DNA of 64,000 bases from Schistocephalus solidus (Eukaryota; Platyhelminthes; Cestoda; Diphyllobothriidea; Diphyllobothriidae). Of this stretch, positions 23,501 to 33,879 are shown piece after piece (position 1 is the stretch's first letter; every line of letters starts with the position of its first letter). Below the pieces are notes generated by a model. It was not told the origin of the DNA. It did no database searches and was given only the letters and a program-made list of their open reading frames with translations. The translations under genes and the position numbers were made by a program. Where the stretch lies: NCBI GenBank assembly GCA_017591395.1, contig WEDG01003323.1, positions 62,001 through 126,000 of the forward strand. The letters run 5' to 3'.

Positions 23501-24555
23501 AATGGCCGAACATATGTTCCGTGTATGTTTCGGTCAGATTATTGAGCCTATAGCATTAGTCGTCCTGCGAATGCTTTCGGGAATCGAGAGTGATTGCCAA
23601 GGCCCAACGGGATGAGTGAGTCCTGTAACTTAGCAGGGTGCGCCTACTTACCATAACTAATATTCCCGATCGAGACCTGCAAGACAGCAAGATCGGGGCG
23701 CAGTTGTACTCCGTTTGACTTCTTACCAGCAGGTCGCCATTTCGAGCCTCGGGCGTCGATTCCCATTGGGTTGCGTTAGCTATCTTTCGACTGGAAATAT
23801 GCCACAAATAGCACTTCCGGATTCTTTTCTTTTTTTCGGTCAGGTTATTGTGGTTATATCATTATCCGCCCTACGGCTGCTGTCGGGGCTCGAGAGTGAG
23901 CCTCAAGAACCAAATGGATGAGTGAGGACTCTAACCGATTTTTGAGCTCCTGCTTCCAAATGTTAATATTCCCGATGGAGACCGGCAGTTAAACGAGCTC
24001 GTGGTGCAGTGGTTTAGCCTTTCACCTCTAACCAACAGGTCACGAGTTCATATGTTGCCTGTAATTTTCCGTTAAGTTATTGAGCCTATGTCATAAGCCG
24101 CGCTGTGACTGCTGTCGGGAATCTAAAGTGACCCGCAAGGCACATCGGGATGAATGAGTGCCGACACCGATATTTATGCGCGTACTTACGATAGTTTATA
24201 TTCCCGATAGAAACTGGCAATACATCGAGCTCGTGGTGCAGTTTTAGAGCGTTTGACTTCTAACCAACAAGTCGCTAGTTCGAGCCATGGGCTCAGAAGC
24301 ACATTGGGTTGGTTTGCCTACTTGAATATTGCTAATTTGCCATAAATGGCCACTCATATGTTCACCGCGTTTTCCATTCAGGTTATTGCGCCTATATCCT
24401 TAGCCAGGTTGCGGCTGTAGTCGGGGCTCTAGAGTGAGCCCCAAGGCACAACGGGACGAGTGAGTTCTATAACGTAGCCGTGTGCGTGTTTTTACGATAA
24501 TTACTATTCCCGATCGAAGTCGGCAAGACATCGAGCTCGTGGCGCAGTGAGTAAT
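20536..24555 (+). repeat. second tandem SINE array, opposite orientation
   Basis: About 14 head-to-tail units of ~285-305 bp, heads on the plus strand near 20,740, 21,042, 21,326, 21,610, 21,897, 22,192, 22,488, 22,777, 23,088, 23,388, 23,694, 24,001, 24,236 and 24,537. Typical head: GTGGCGCAGTGGAAGAGCG (A-box-like), GACTTCTAACCAACAGGTCG, CGAGTTCGAGCCTCGGGC (B-box-like). The body has GCTAATATGGCATAAATGGT, CCTTGTCTTTGTCGGTCATG and ATTAATATTCCCGATCGAAG. The body words are the reverse complement of those in the first array, so both are one SINE family in opposite directions. The array ends inside a head at about 24,550. Confidence 0.85.
20857..21745 (+). repeat. recent 284-bp tandem triplication within the second array
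   Basis: Three successive units repeat at exactly 284 bp (for example 21,043, 21,327 and 21,611) with only a few base differences, far fewer than among other units of the array. All three share one deletion in the tRNA-like head, GACTTCGAGCCTCGC in place of GACTTC..GTTCGAGCC, which removes the anticodon-like part and about half of the B-box. Confidence 0.9.
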
Positions 24556-25195
24556 AGTTCCATTTCAAGGAGCGCTTTTGGGGGTAATTACTCCACGTTA
24601 TAAAGATGCTTCAAGTTCAGAAATTAGTTTCTAACTCAGGCCTATGTGCGCTCTAGAATGGATTATTTTAATTTAAGCAATGTAGCATAAGAAGTGCCTA
24701 GGAGTCAAGGGGTGAATGTCTGGGTGTTGGCGTGCTCTGTTTCGATGCACACTTCAGTGGCCAGTCCCTGGAAGCAGCCACAGTTTGTCACACGATACCA
24801 TGGTGAGCAGAAATATTTCAAGAGCTATACCGTCAGCTGCATCGAATGGAGTTTTAACCTGCACACGACAGATGCAATTTAGAACACCAGCCATATGCAG
24901 TAATGTGAATTCCCCACAGACTCTTGCTAACGCACGTGCAGCTATCAAGGGTCTAATGGCGGGCTTTTGTTCTCCATTCACGTGAAATCAGACTTAATCG
25001 CACACCAGGTGGTCCACGTGACGCGCTCTATACATATTTTTTTTCATCCTGTTTGAATGTTCGAACCACACTGGAAGTACTTTGGCCATCACAATCAGTT
25101 GACTAAGTGTCTGTTGACAAGATAGAACAGAAGGTCCCCCCGGTCTGCTGTCTGAGGCAACAATTACCGTTTTAAAGACCAGGGCGTGCGCAAAC

Positions 25196-25197
<2 letters not shown>
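24556..25197. other. unassigned between SINE array and GA tract
   Basis: No family recognised. Open frames overlap on both strands at 24,716-24,985 (plus, 89 codons) and 24,981-24,754 (minus, 75 codons). Neither has a motif I know. Confidence 0.4.
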
Positions 25198-25447
<250 letters not shown>

Positions 25448-25639
25448 TCATGTCGTCAACTTTCATGGATGTTTCGGAAATAGCTCAAAAATTCTTGTAC
25501 TTTAAGGTATGTGATACACATGCCTCTATAACAAGTCACGCGGTAGATGTATTCGACCATAGAGAAAGCCGAATTAAATCAAGGCGGACGCTTTTGGGGA
25601 TACGCACCTACAGCAAATGCCACACCTAGGGAGTAAAGT

Positions 25640-26930
25640 TTCCGTCAATGAGAAACAGCTTATGTATCGTCTTCGAAAATCTGCGTGCGTAACTTGACCC
25701 AGTGAATCGCGATGGGACCTGAGGAATTATGCTGAAATTCGGAGTCCCGGAGCAATCTACACAAACGCTAGGATAAAAAGATGATCGAGGTAATGGCGCG
25801 CAGTACTGATGACGGGGACGTCCCCGAAACATTCGTTAGAACAAATGGAGTGACCTGGGTCTGCGTACTCGCGTCCACTCAATTCACTTCTATGTTCTCC
25901 GATGTGGTGATGACACCATCCGTGAGGAGCTGTCGGGAATATATATCGCCTACCGAACCGAAGGAAAACTGCCTAATATACATCGCATGTGAGCATCTTC
26001 GAGGCTATCCAAGGACAGTGTCCACTACATATTGTTCGCCATCTTCCATCTCCGGGCTTCTTGACCTGCCCCGCAGCACTCTCCTGTGGAGCATAAGGTG
26101 GACATCGTAGAAATCGACGCTCGAACTGGAGTTTTCGGATGAATGTTTGCTAAAAACCGCAACAAAGGAGGACATGCAGTGGAATGTGAGGCGTTTCACA
26201 CCCCAGCTTTGCAAACTTCGACCTGACCATAAGCACGGAGAAGACGGTGATCATGCACCAACCGGTGCCAAAAGGCTGACTGCACTGAATCCCTTTTCAA
26301 TGCATGTGGTATTCATTTCACAGCAGTGGATAAATTCAGGTGTCTTGGGCTTACGACTTCAAGAAAAATTAAAATTGACGAGGAAATCGCAAGTCCAATC
26401 TCCAAAGTCAGTCAGACTTTCGGTCGACTAGAGCACTCCGTCTGGGGCCGGCGTGGCATCCTACTCAACGCAGAACGGAAGTGCACGGTTGTTATCCTAA
26501 CAACGGTTTTGTACAGGACGTAGACGTGGACTCTTTGTAAATTTCAGTCAAGAATTCTTAGCCTTTTCAGCTCAGCTGCTTGTAACGAATGCTGGAGGTG
26601 AATTGACAGGAACGTATCATGCCACTGAGAAGAATTGGTGATGGAGAGGCCAAGTCATGAGGACTGACAGTAAGTGTTTTCCAAGTGGCTATACTATGGA
26701 GACTTAGCTGGGGTTATTTACAGCCAAGGTGGAGAAAAGCGTTGTCATAAGGATACCTTGAAGACCCCCTTAGTCACCTCTAGATCGACATGGAGATCAG
26801 GGAGTGACTCGCTCAAGATCTACACACATGGCACACTCCCGAGAAGACTTGAGCTGTAATCTTCGAAACCAGGGGTATGGCCACAGCCAAAGCAAAGCGA
26901 GAGAGAGAGAGACCAACAAAACTAAGGTTC
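25640..26930 (+). pseudogene. old, heavily mutated LINE RT fragment
   Basis: Islands match the LINE RT order: DDGDVPETFVRTNGVTWVCV then LASTQFTSMFSD at 25,807-25,905 (family TDNGTVSEAFAVTNGVKQGC and APTLFSLMFSA); KEDMQWNVRRF near 26,167; FRCLGLTTSRKIKIDEEI then SKVSQTFGRLEHSVWGRRG at 26,332-26,460; VVILTTVLY near 26,490; LYYGDLAGV and KRCHKDTLKTP at 26,685-26,770. The catalytic block is not recognisable (CSPSSISG appears near its place). Many stops. It is much older than the two large LINE copies and may be a related but different family. Confidence 0.7.
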
Positions 26931-27319
26931 TACGAGCCGATCATGACAGCAATCATCCACCGCCATGTTTTCTACCCTATTACTGGACTTTCTGCGCATG
27001 TATTGGCCTCCTTTGACGTATTCTGACCAAGTTTAAAGGCAACGAGACCGAAGAGACTTAAATTTCACAAAAGACAGCCTCTGTATATATTCTAACACCA
27101 GCAATGTGGATTCGGTCTCCTCCTTTCCGCGCTGTGATTGCACCTTCACCTTTGATATTGGCCTGGTCAACTGTTTTTCGATTAATCGTTCTCAGGCCGG
27201 TGAGCCAATGGCTGGGGCCCGACAGACTCCCGTCGGGCACGCCTCCTCTGTCCGATAAACAAGGTTGCTGAATTAAAATATCTTTGAATGGTAGTCAGAA
27301 AAAATGGCTATCCACGCAA
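26931..27319. other. unassigned spacer
   Basis: About 390 bp with no recognised motif between the old RT fragment and the inverted repeat. Confidence 0.4.
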
Positions 27320-27325
27320 ATCAGA

Positions 27326-27650
27326 TCCGACAAACAATTCGAGATGTTTCTTGCCATGGCGGCGGAGATTTGTATTTTATTACTTTGCGCTCCATGGTTA
27401 CCCTGGCTCTGTGAGAAATTTGAATTAAGATATTGCTGACTTACAGAAGCGCTTGCCAAAATTCTGGGCAGGTGCTTATGCACCGGTTGACATGCATGCA
27501 TTAGCACCTGCCCCGAATTTTGGCGAGCGCTTCCGTACGTCAGAAACGCCTCAATTAAAAAGTTCACGCAGATTGAGACTAACCGTAGCGCAGAGTAATA
27601 AAATTCAAAGATCCATCATCATGGCAAGAAATGCCTCGAATCGTTTATGA
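27326..27650. repeat. inverted repeat with ~145-bp arms at a Penelope-like 3' region
   Basis: The left arm (27,326-27,475) and right arm (27,504-27,650) are reverse complements with mismatches and small gaps. Shared words, read outward from the centre, are AGCACCTGCCC, GAATTTTGGC, AGCGCTTC, AGTAATAAAAT and ATGGCAAGAAA. The loop is ~28 bp (CCGGTTGACATGCATGCATT region). The right arm leads straight into the GIY-YIG fragment. Confidence 0.8.
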
Positions 27651-27905
27651 GATCGTATACAACTTCGGGCAAAGCAAGTACGTCAGAGAACCTGGAAGAC
27701 TGATCTGAACGCGAATTGACAAATACGTGTTACCAGCGCGGAGAAATGACGCCAGCTCTAAGGTCACGGCCCATTCGACGAGATCCGACCACACATTCAA
27801 TTTTGACGAGGAGTGGCAGTCGCGTGATCAGCAAGCTGCTAGACCCATGGTTAACGGGACCTCATTTTAGTAACAAATACAATGACTTTGTAGGGGGTCT
27901 AAGCA
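27635..27905 (+). pseudogene. Penelope-like GIY-YIG endonuclease fragment, second copy
   Basis: Plus-strand reading gives RIVYEIVYNFGQSKYVREPG (family: VVYEI..C...NYVGETG), then RLI, a stop, TRIDKYVLPARRNDASSKV, TAHSTRSDHTFNFDEE, then a frame change to SRVISKLLDPWLTGPHFSN. This is the order of the C-terminal end of Penelope-like proteins. Damage: the YVGETG glycine and threonine are changed (YVREPG), there is one internal stop, and there is one frameshift near 27,810. It joins a LINE endonuclease fragment at about 27,937. Confidence 0.85.
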
Positions 27906-27936
27906 GTGGTTCTACTCAGAACCCTACGATTACCAT

Positions 27937-28600
27937 GCGCGTCGGAAGGCGGAAGAAGGTGTTGGTCAGCAGGAGACGGTGTTCCGCACACGTGCGCAGA
28001 AGGAGGCCGCTATCGTTACAGCTACCGAGACCATAGTGACCCAGCACTCGCTGCGTGGCAGTATGGTTTGTCCCGACGCGGGCGTTGAAGTCATCAAGGA
28101 CAATTTACTGGTCAACCTTTGGTACAGTCGCCAGCAGGGCGTTCAGGTTCTCGTAGAATTTGTCCTACGCCACATCAGAGCTTTTCATTGGGGGAGCGTA
28201 GGCGCTGATGAGGGTGGCAAACTGGTCTCCCCGAAGAGTAGGCGGAGGCTCATCAGGCGATCATTGATACCCTGTGGCAGACAGGGTAGACGTCCCACGA
28301 TGTCGTGACGGATGGCAAAGGCAACACCAGCGTCTCGTCGCTCTGCCTTTGGCCGGCCGCTCCAGAAGAAGGTGTAGCCGGCCCCCACCTCCTCCAGCTG
28401 ACCCTGCTCAGAGAATCGGGTCTCGCTGAGAGCAGCAATGTCCACCTTGTAGCGCGCCAGTTCCCGAACGACTAACGCCGTCCTCCGTTCCGACCAGTTG
28501 CTCCTAGGGTTGTCTAAATGGGAATGAACATTCCAGGCTGCTAGTGTGAGTGGACTCACCCGAGCAGCCTGGAGGGTATGGCGAGTGAGGTTGGGACGGG
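27937..28600 (-). pseudogene. LINE endonuclease fragment, second copy
   Basis: Near-identical to 18,950-19,580. The frame at 28,559-28,185 (124 codons) starts LTLAAWNVHSHLDNPRSNW and keeps ALSETRFSEQGQ with the catalytic-region Glu, TFFWSGRPKAERRDAGVAF and [18 protein letters not shown] frameshift near 28,230 ends it before the YAPP block. Further on, the sequence is cut at the [14 protein letters not shown] point (27,937), where it meets the Penelope-like fragment. This copy keeps Arg in SETRF, unlike the 19.4-kb copy, so it is not simply derived from it. Confidence 0.85.
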
Positions 28601-29234
28601 GGGTATTGTTGTTTGTTTGAGTTTGACGACCGCGTATTTTGCGATCTGCGAGCCTCAGGCGGCTGCAGAAGACGTGAGCCCCAGCATTTGTTTAGGGCAA
28701 CTTTTCTAGCTCGTTCCTCCTCGAGGAGGCAAGCTGTGCTGTCCCTAAATATGGCTGCTTGGACATCCCAGACGGCTGCCGAACTCCACTATGGGTCACG
28801 GTTTGGTTTACGTGGGAGAACGACCCTAGTTAACCTTGGCCGCCTATGGGGTTGCTGTCGCCCCACCGTAGGATTTTTTGAGAGGGGGGAGGTTGTAGTT
28901 CTGGAGCCAGATATACCGGGCGATGAGGCACACATAGCACCGGAGACTCTCATCTGGTTTAACCGGCCGGTCGTGACGGTTGCCCGGGGTGTGGCCGCTG
29001 GGAAAAATCCAACTTCGAGGAGCCACCGATGAGTTGGGTACCAGTTAGAGGCGGCCACAGGAGAATTCACCACCTGTACGAGAAAAATGGAGCGACCAAA
29101 TGTTATCTCTGTGGTGCTACCCCTAACTAGTTCCCCTACACTATCGGGAACAGGAATCTGCCATCCCGGTGTGCCCTGGGGCTCACTCTCGAGGCCCGCC
29201 TATGTCTCCAGGGCGGCCAAAGATACAGGCAGAG
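28601..29234 (-). repeat. LINE 5' leader copy 2 with attached SINE piece
   Basis: Matches 19,590-20,240 almost base for base, including 75-80 bp of SINE-array sequence at its outer end (29,150-29,230: CGGGAACAGGAATCTGCC, CTCACTCTCGAGGCCCGCC, GGCGGCCAAAGATACAGGC). Sharing this SINE edge means the SINE/LINE junction itself was duplicated. Confidence 0.8.
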
Positions 29235-29985
29235 CAGCCTGGAGGGGGGGATGGGGACGGTGGGTATTGTTGTTTTTTTGAGTTTTACAACCACGTATTT
29301 TGCGATCTGCGAGCCCCGGCCGGCTGCAGAAGACGTGATAACCAGCATTTTTTTGGGACACCTTTTCTAGCCCCTTCCTCTTCGAGAAGGCAAGCAGTGC
29401 TGTCCCTAAATAGGGCTGCTCGGACATCCCAGACGGCCGCAGAACTCCACTATGGGTGACGGTTTTGTTTTAGTGGGAGAACGACCTGAGTTAGCCTGGG
29501 CCGCCTACGGGGTTGCTTTCGCTCCCACCGCAGGACTTTTTGAGAGGAGGAGAGGTGGAAAGTTCGGGAGTCAGATATACCAGATGTGTAGGCAACACAA
29601 CACCGGAGACCCTCACCTGGTTTAGCCCGCCGGTCGTGACGGTTGTTTGGGTTGTGGCCGCTGGGAAGAACCCAACTTTGAGAAGCCACAGGTGAGAGAG
29701 GTGGCCACAGGAGCATTCACCACCTCTACGAGACAAATGGAGCGACCAAATGCTATATGTGTTGTGCTACCATTAACTAGTTCCCCTACACCCCACGGAC
29801 TCACACTTGGGACGTCGCAGACGCAGCTATATCTGGACATGCCCTCGTCCGTCTGCCACTTTCCTCCAATTCCTTCTACTACAGTTCGGGACAGAATAAA
29901 AAATTCTCCCAACTGGCGTCCTACTTCTTCTCTCCTTCTACCGAACCAGGCCAGGTCGTAGCGTCCGGGGCCTCTCCTAATAACC
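29235..29985 (-). repeat. LINE 5' leader copy 3, diverged, in tandem with copy 2
   Basis: Starts CAGCCTGGAGGGGG at the same internal point as copy 2 (28,564) and follows it with clear similarity (GGACATCCCAGACGG, CTGGTTTAGCC, GGAGCGACCAAATG) to about 29,780. It then continues with ~200 bp absent from the other two copies (GACTCACACTTGGGACGTCG onward), which may be the true 5' end of the element. Confidence 0.7.
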
Positions 29986-29989
29986 ATAA

Positions 29990-31080
29990 GCTGCTGCGAT
30001 AGGCTTATCGAAATACTGCAGTTTGCAGTAGTCTTGTTGCACACCAGCGCACCAGAACATCGAGGAAGGAAAGTTGGCCGTTTTTTCCTCTTTCATCATG
30101 AATGGAATATTCCGTTCAACCGAGTTTAGTAAGTCAATGTCGGATGTTATGAGAACGACACAAGTGTCATCGACCTACCGAGTCCCAGAACTTTGCTTGG
30201 TACTTTGTGAATGCCAAATGTTTTATCCTTTGAAGGACCATTTCAGCAATCAGGCCTGCTTGGGAGGAGCCCATGGGGATGTCTGTAATTTGTCCATACA
30301 TTTGTCCACCAAAGTTGAAATAGGTTTAAAGAGAATGGCATAGAAGCTCGAACAGAGGATTGGAGTTAGATGTTAAAAAGATTTTAAGGCTATGTCTTAC
30401 AAGTTCGAGCAAATGTTCGAACTTCAAGGGCTAAGCCTTCTCGTTGTACCGTTCAACCTGTAATTGTCTCACAACATTAACTGCTTGTTGTTGTGAAATG
30501 AAAGTGAAAAGTGAAATGACATCAACTGATACCATGAAGTCAACTGACTCTAATTTCAAGTGTTATATCCGTTCAAGGAGCTGTTTGGCAGAATCTACTG
30601 TTGTTGGTGATCCTTCTACAATGAACTTAAGAGGATCCAGCATCCAGTTTGCCAAATCGAATGTAGAAGCGCCTTACAGGGAGAAGATAGACCTAAACGG
30701 CTTGTTTTTGTTGTGTACTTCTGGTAGACCGTAAAATAGCGTCTTGGCTGTGTAAGTTGATATCAAGAAAAACCAATCACTGGGCGTGATTGCACAGTTT
30801 GCTATGACTTTTGACAGACTCGCTTATTTCATCTCATTGGCTGGACATAGTTTATAGGACTGATGGTCATCGAGTAGGCTCTGAGCTTTCGTTTTGTAAC
30901 CAGATTTGTTAAGCACTGATGTAAAGCGACCTCTGTCCGCCGACAGAATAATTAGGTCGTTGTTAATCGAAGCGAACAGGAGAGTTCCAGGAATCAGTTC
31001 AGAAGTCAAAGTTGCAATCTCTTGAACAGGACTCTTAAGGGCCTGAAGTTTCGAATTCTCACTCGAACACATCCTCAGAC
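29990..31080 (-). pseudogene. Penelope-like element reverse transcriptase
   Basis: Minus-strand reading covers almost the whole Penelope RT. The frame 31,072-30,824 contains NNDLIILSADRGRFTSVLNK and LLDDHQSYK. Next come FYGLPEVHNKNKPFRSIFS (~30,733-30,675); a stop; LANWMLDPLKFIVEGSPTT; MVSVDVISLFTFI (~30,530, motif A with the VD kept); TYFNFGGQMYGQITDIPMGS (~30,320-30,265); AEMVLQRIKHLAF; and the catalytic box as stop-VDDTCVVL (~30,170), where Tyr of YVDD has become a stop. FLDVLVRWC near 30,055 is the last block before the sequence ends in a stop near 30,000 and LINE leader sequence. Several frameshifts. GIY-YIG is absent here; the copy at 27,635 is on the other strand. Confidence 0.88.
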
Positions 31081-31084
31081 ACAG

Positions 31085-31170
31085 ACGGTTGCGATTGTCT
31101 GTACTTATGGGACTGGGTGAGAATCCGAAACGTTAGACCAATAAACTTCGTGTTCCAGCGATCACATCTT
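31085..31170 (+). repeat. dispersed tail motif (Penelope-associated?)
   Basis: GTGAGAATCCGAAACGTTAG, ACCAATAAACT and GTTCCAGCGATCACATC. It is similar to tails at 40,730-40,810, 50,215-50,290 and both arms of 52,015-52,195 and 60,272-60,450. Here it lies just upstream of the Penelope RT, on the opposite strand. Confidence 0.6.
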
Positions 31171-33195
31171 TGACTTATAATTATGTCTTTATCCACGTTT
31201 AGACTTTTTAATGCTTTCTGTTCTTCGGCTCATCAGTGGATCCCCAGCGTTTCCCGAGATTTCATTCTCTTTTGCTTAATTAAAGAGGTAATTAATGTAC
31301 AAACTTAGGGTATATTATTCAAAACAAATTTTTTCCGAACCGGTCAGAAAGTCGGTATGAATATTTGAGCAGAATAGTTCTGTTCCTTGGAAATTAAACA
31401 AGGCAGTGTGATAACCAGTATTTCAGAAAAAATTATGGTTGTTTCATACTGAGGACATAGGCAGCTTACCTAACTGTGGCTACCTATAGATCCCAGACCG
31501 CTTATCGTCACTCCCTATCCTTAGTTCCCATTGGTTATCTGACTCTTGGTTCCTGACCTCGTGTGCATTCTCCAGTGGCGGTTTAATCAAAAACCCTTAT
31601 TTATTGACGATTGCTTTCTTATCTTTTTAATTTACGCGTTTAATTTCATTGACCTATATAACTGTAAGCAAAGTTTTTCGTTGGAAATCAACTTATCTTT
31701 TGTTCTACCGTATTTATGTTACTACTTTTTGGCCGGTACGTCGAACTCCAATTACCACCGCTCCCTATTACACGATCTCTCAGTTGCTGCTTGCGATTTG
31801 GTGTTACATAAACTATCCCGGCCAGAACTCTAAAAAAATAAGATGCATGCTGACAAGAGAAATGCCCATATGTTCGCAGAATGAGAAGAAAGTGTTTATT
31901 CTCCGAACTCGCTTTCCTTATCTTCCAGCTAACCGCCGGGCTGTAGATTGTATAACCTAAGAAGTGAATGAGAAGATGACTCGTTCATTCAAGGCTGTCC
32001 CTGTGCTGAGTCCAACCAAGTCCACTGAGACAGTGCAGTCCTCTTTCAAATTATGGAAACGAAATACCGTTTAATGGCCGTGGCACTAGGTGTGCCTTGA
32101 CCATCACAAGTTCATGACTCAGTCCCGTTTAGGGGGATTCGCGGAAAGACGCCATCTTCTCTATACCGAGACCTAGTGATGGTTTGACCGGAGCCCTGAA
32201 CGAGGGGCCGACTCTAGACCCGCGTACGCCTCTTCACGAAAATTTTTGGCTAACATAAGAGCCATTCCGTGGCAGCTTGATGGGTTAATTTGGTTTGGCG
32301 AAAGCCTATTCTGGGAGCTGAATGTGCACATGCTCATACACCCATGAGCGGCAATCACGTGATCCCTTAGGTTTGGCGTATATCGGGGGCAAAGGACGCC
32401 CATGTGCTCGAGGCACATAACATCAGTTGCTGCAATTTAGTCATGTTCAGGCATAAAAGTCCTCGCAGTCAATTATTTCGAACCTGGGATACGAAGTTCA
32501 TGCGTCTGAATAAGGATGGAAGAAAAGTTTACTACGTGCGTTCCATAAACCACTACAGCTGGTTACACAAATATGCAAATGATAATTTTAAAAGTCAGGT
32601 AGGAAAGATGAAAAAGGTGAAGGGGATAATTATCGGCGGGAGCACGAGCGACGATTTCAAGTAACATTCGAGGTGTTCAGTGGGTGTCAGGAGAGGCGAC
32701 GTTCAAGCCAGCTCAGTTGTTTGCCACGTATTGTCTAAAAGAAAAACAAGACAGTGGGATGTGAACTTAATCTTTGCCAGTTCTATATGGGTACCGGGTG
32801 ACGTCTTTAAAAGGAGGTAAAGAGAAACTAGAAATCGATAAAGAAGACAAGGCAAACGGAGGGTTCTGAGAGTCTTAGGGAGAAGCAAGACATCAGACTT
32901 GTATTTTTTTACTTTGCACGGATAGCAATGTTCTTAAATACAGAGAGCCAGCATACTTGTACAACAGCTGATTTCCTATATCAGAGTCCAAGAAATGAAC
33001 ATATAGATATTGGGTTACTGACAAAGACAAGGCATAATAATAGTATTGCTTGGTGTATTAGCCTTGGAGAGTCGGCAACAGATAATTGCAGGTGGGGAGG
33101 TACTTATGAAATTCGGGTCGATGAAGTTTTAATGACCTATCTGCGTGACACAGTGTGTGGACTGACTGCGCAATAGTCGAGCACAAGTTTGTGTT
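31171..33195. other. unassigned, ~2 kb
   Basis: No known family. Longer open frames are 31,546-31,833 and 31,649-31,960 (plus, overlapping in different frames) and 32,404-32,664 (plus, 86 codons). Their lack of motifs and mutual overlap argue against coding for the first two. Confidence 0.4.
32404..32664 (+). CDS. unrecognised open frame, 86 codons
   Basis: I do not recognise this product. The second half is Lys/Asp/Tyr-rich and hydrophilic (RKVYYVRSINHYSWLHKYAN, then KSQVGKMKKVKGIIIGG), with no signal peptide or membrane segment. The composition looks more protein-like than neighbouring frames. No clear promoter, splice sites or neighbours support it. It could be one exon, a retroelement piece or chance. 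Confidence 0.2.
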   Translation: MLEAHNISCCNLVMFRHKSPRSQLFRTWDTKFMRLNKDGRKVYYVRSINHYSWLHKYANDNFKSQVGKMKKVKGIIIGGSTSDDFK

Positions 33196-33199
33196 TCCA

Positions 33200-33875
33200 A
33201 TTCCAGCTGGTAGTCAGGGTTAGGATTGGCAGAATAAAGGCAGAATAAGCCTGAATCAGACTGTATAAATCTACCCGCAACCGAAGTCAACAGGCAAAAC
33301 ATCCGAACCGTAGCTCAATGTCAGAGAATTCGACTCAATTGCTTAAGATTGCGGGTTCAAATTCCAGGTGGTCCACACCTGGGATTGGCTATGAATAACT
33401 GATGACGGCTTATGAGACAGAAATGGCCATGCCATTTTCCCTTGCCTTTGTCGGTACATTTAATCAACATATTTTGCACGTCGCATTGCGACCGCCTGCG
33501 AGAGCTCTAAAGTGAACGCCAGACGACAACGGAACATACATGTTCCTTAAGCAGATTGATGAGCCGCACACTACCTTCGTATTCTCGATCGCAATCGACA
33601 AATCAACAGGTTCGTGGCACAATGTTAGAGCGTTCGGCTCAATTACCAAAGCTCGGCAGGTTCGAATACCAGGTGCTCAGCACTTGCGATTGGGTATGAC
33701 AGGCTGATGAAGGCTAATAAACCAGAAATGGCAATAAAGGTCTCCCTTGGCTTTATCGGTTCCACTTTATCAACATATGCTACATGTTGCTATGCGACCG
33801 CCTGCGACGGCTCTAGTCTGAGCTCCAGGGCCCAACGGAACATACATCTTCCTTAAGCAGATCGGTGGGCAACAC
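33200..33875 (+). repeat. two tandem tRNA-derived SINEs
   Basis: Two heads in the same direction. The first, near 33,305, has CGTAGCTCAATG (A-box) and GGGTTCAAATTCC (B-box). The second, near 33,612, has CGTGGCACAATGTTAGAGCG and AGGTTCGAATACC. Each is followed by a body with GGTATGAC or similar, AGAAATGGC, TCTCCCTTGGC, GACCGCCTGCGA and CTTAAGCAGAT. Spacing between heads is ~305 bp, matching the array units, so this is a small array of the same family. It ends at the (AT)n tract at 33,883. Confidence 0.8.
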
Positions 33876-33879
33876 ACTA

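Noticed and set aside
31546..31960. Two overlapping plus-strand frames with hydrophobic stretches
   Set aside because: Different frames over the same bases, no motif, low-complexity hydrophobic content from T-rich DNA.
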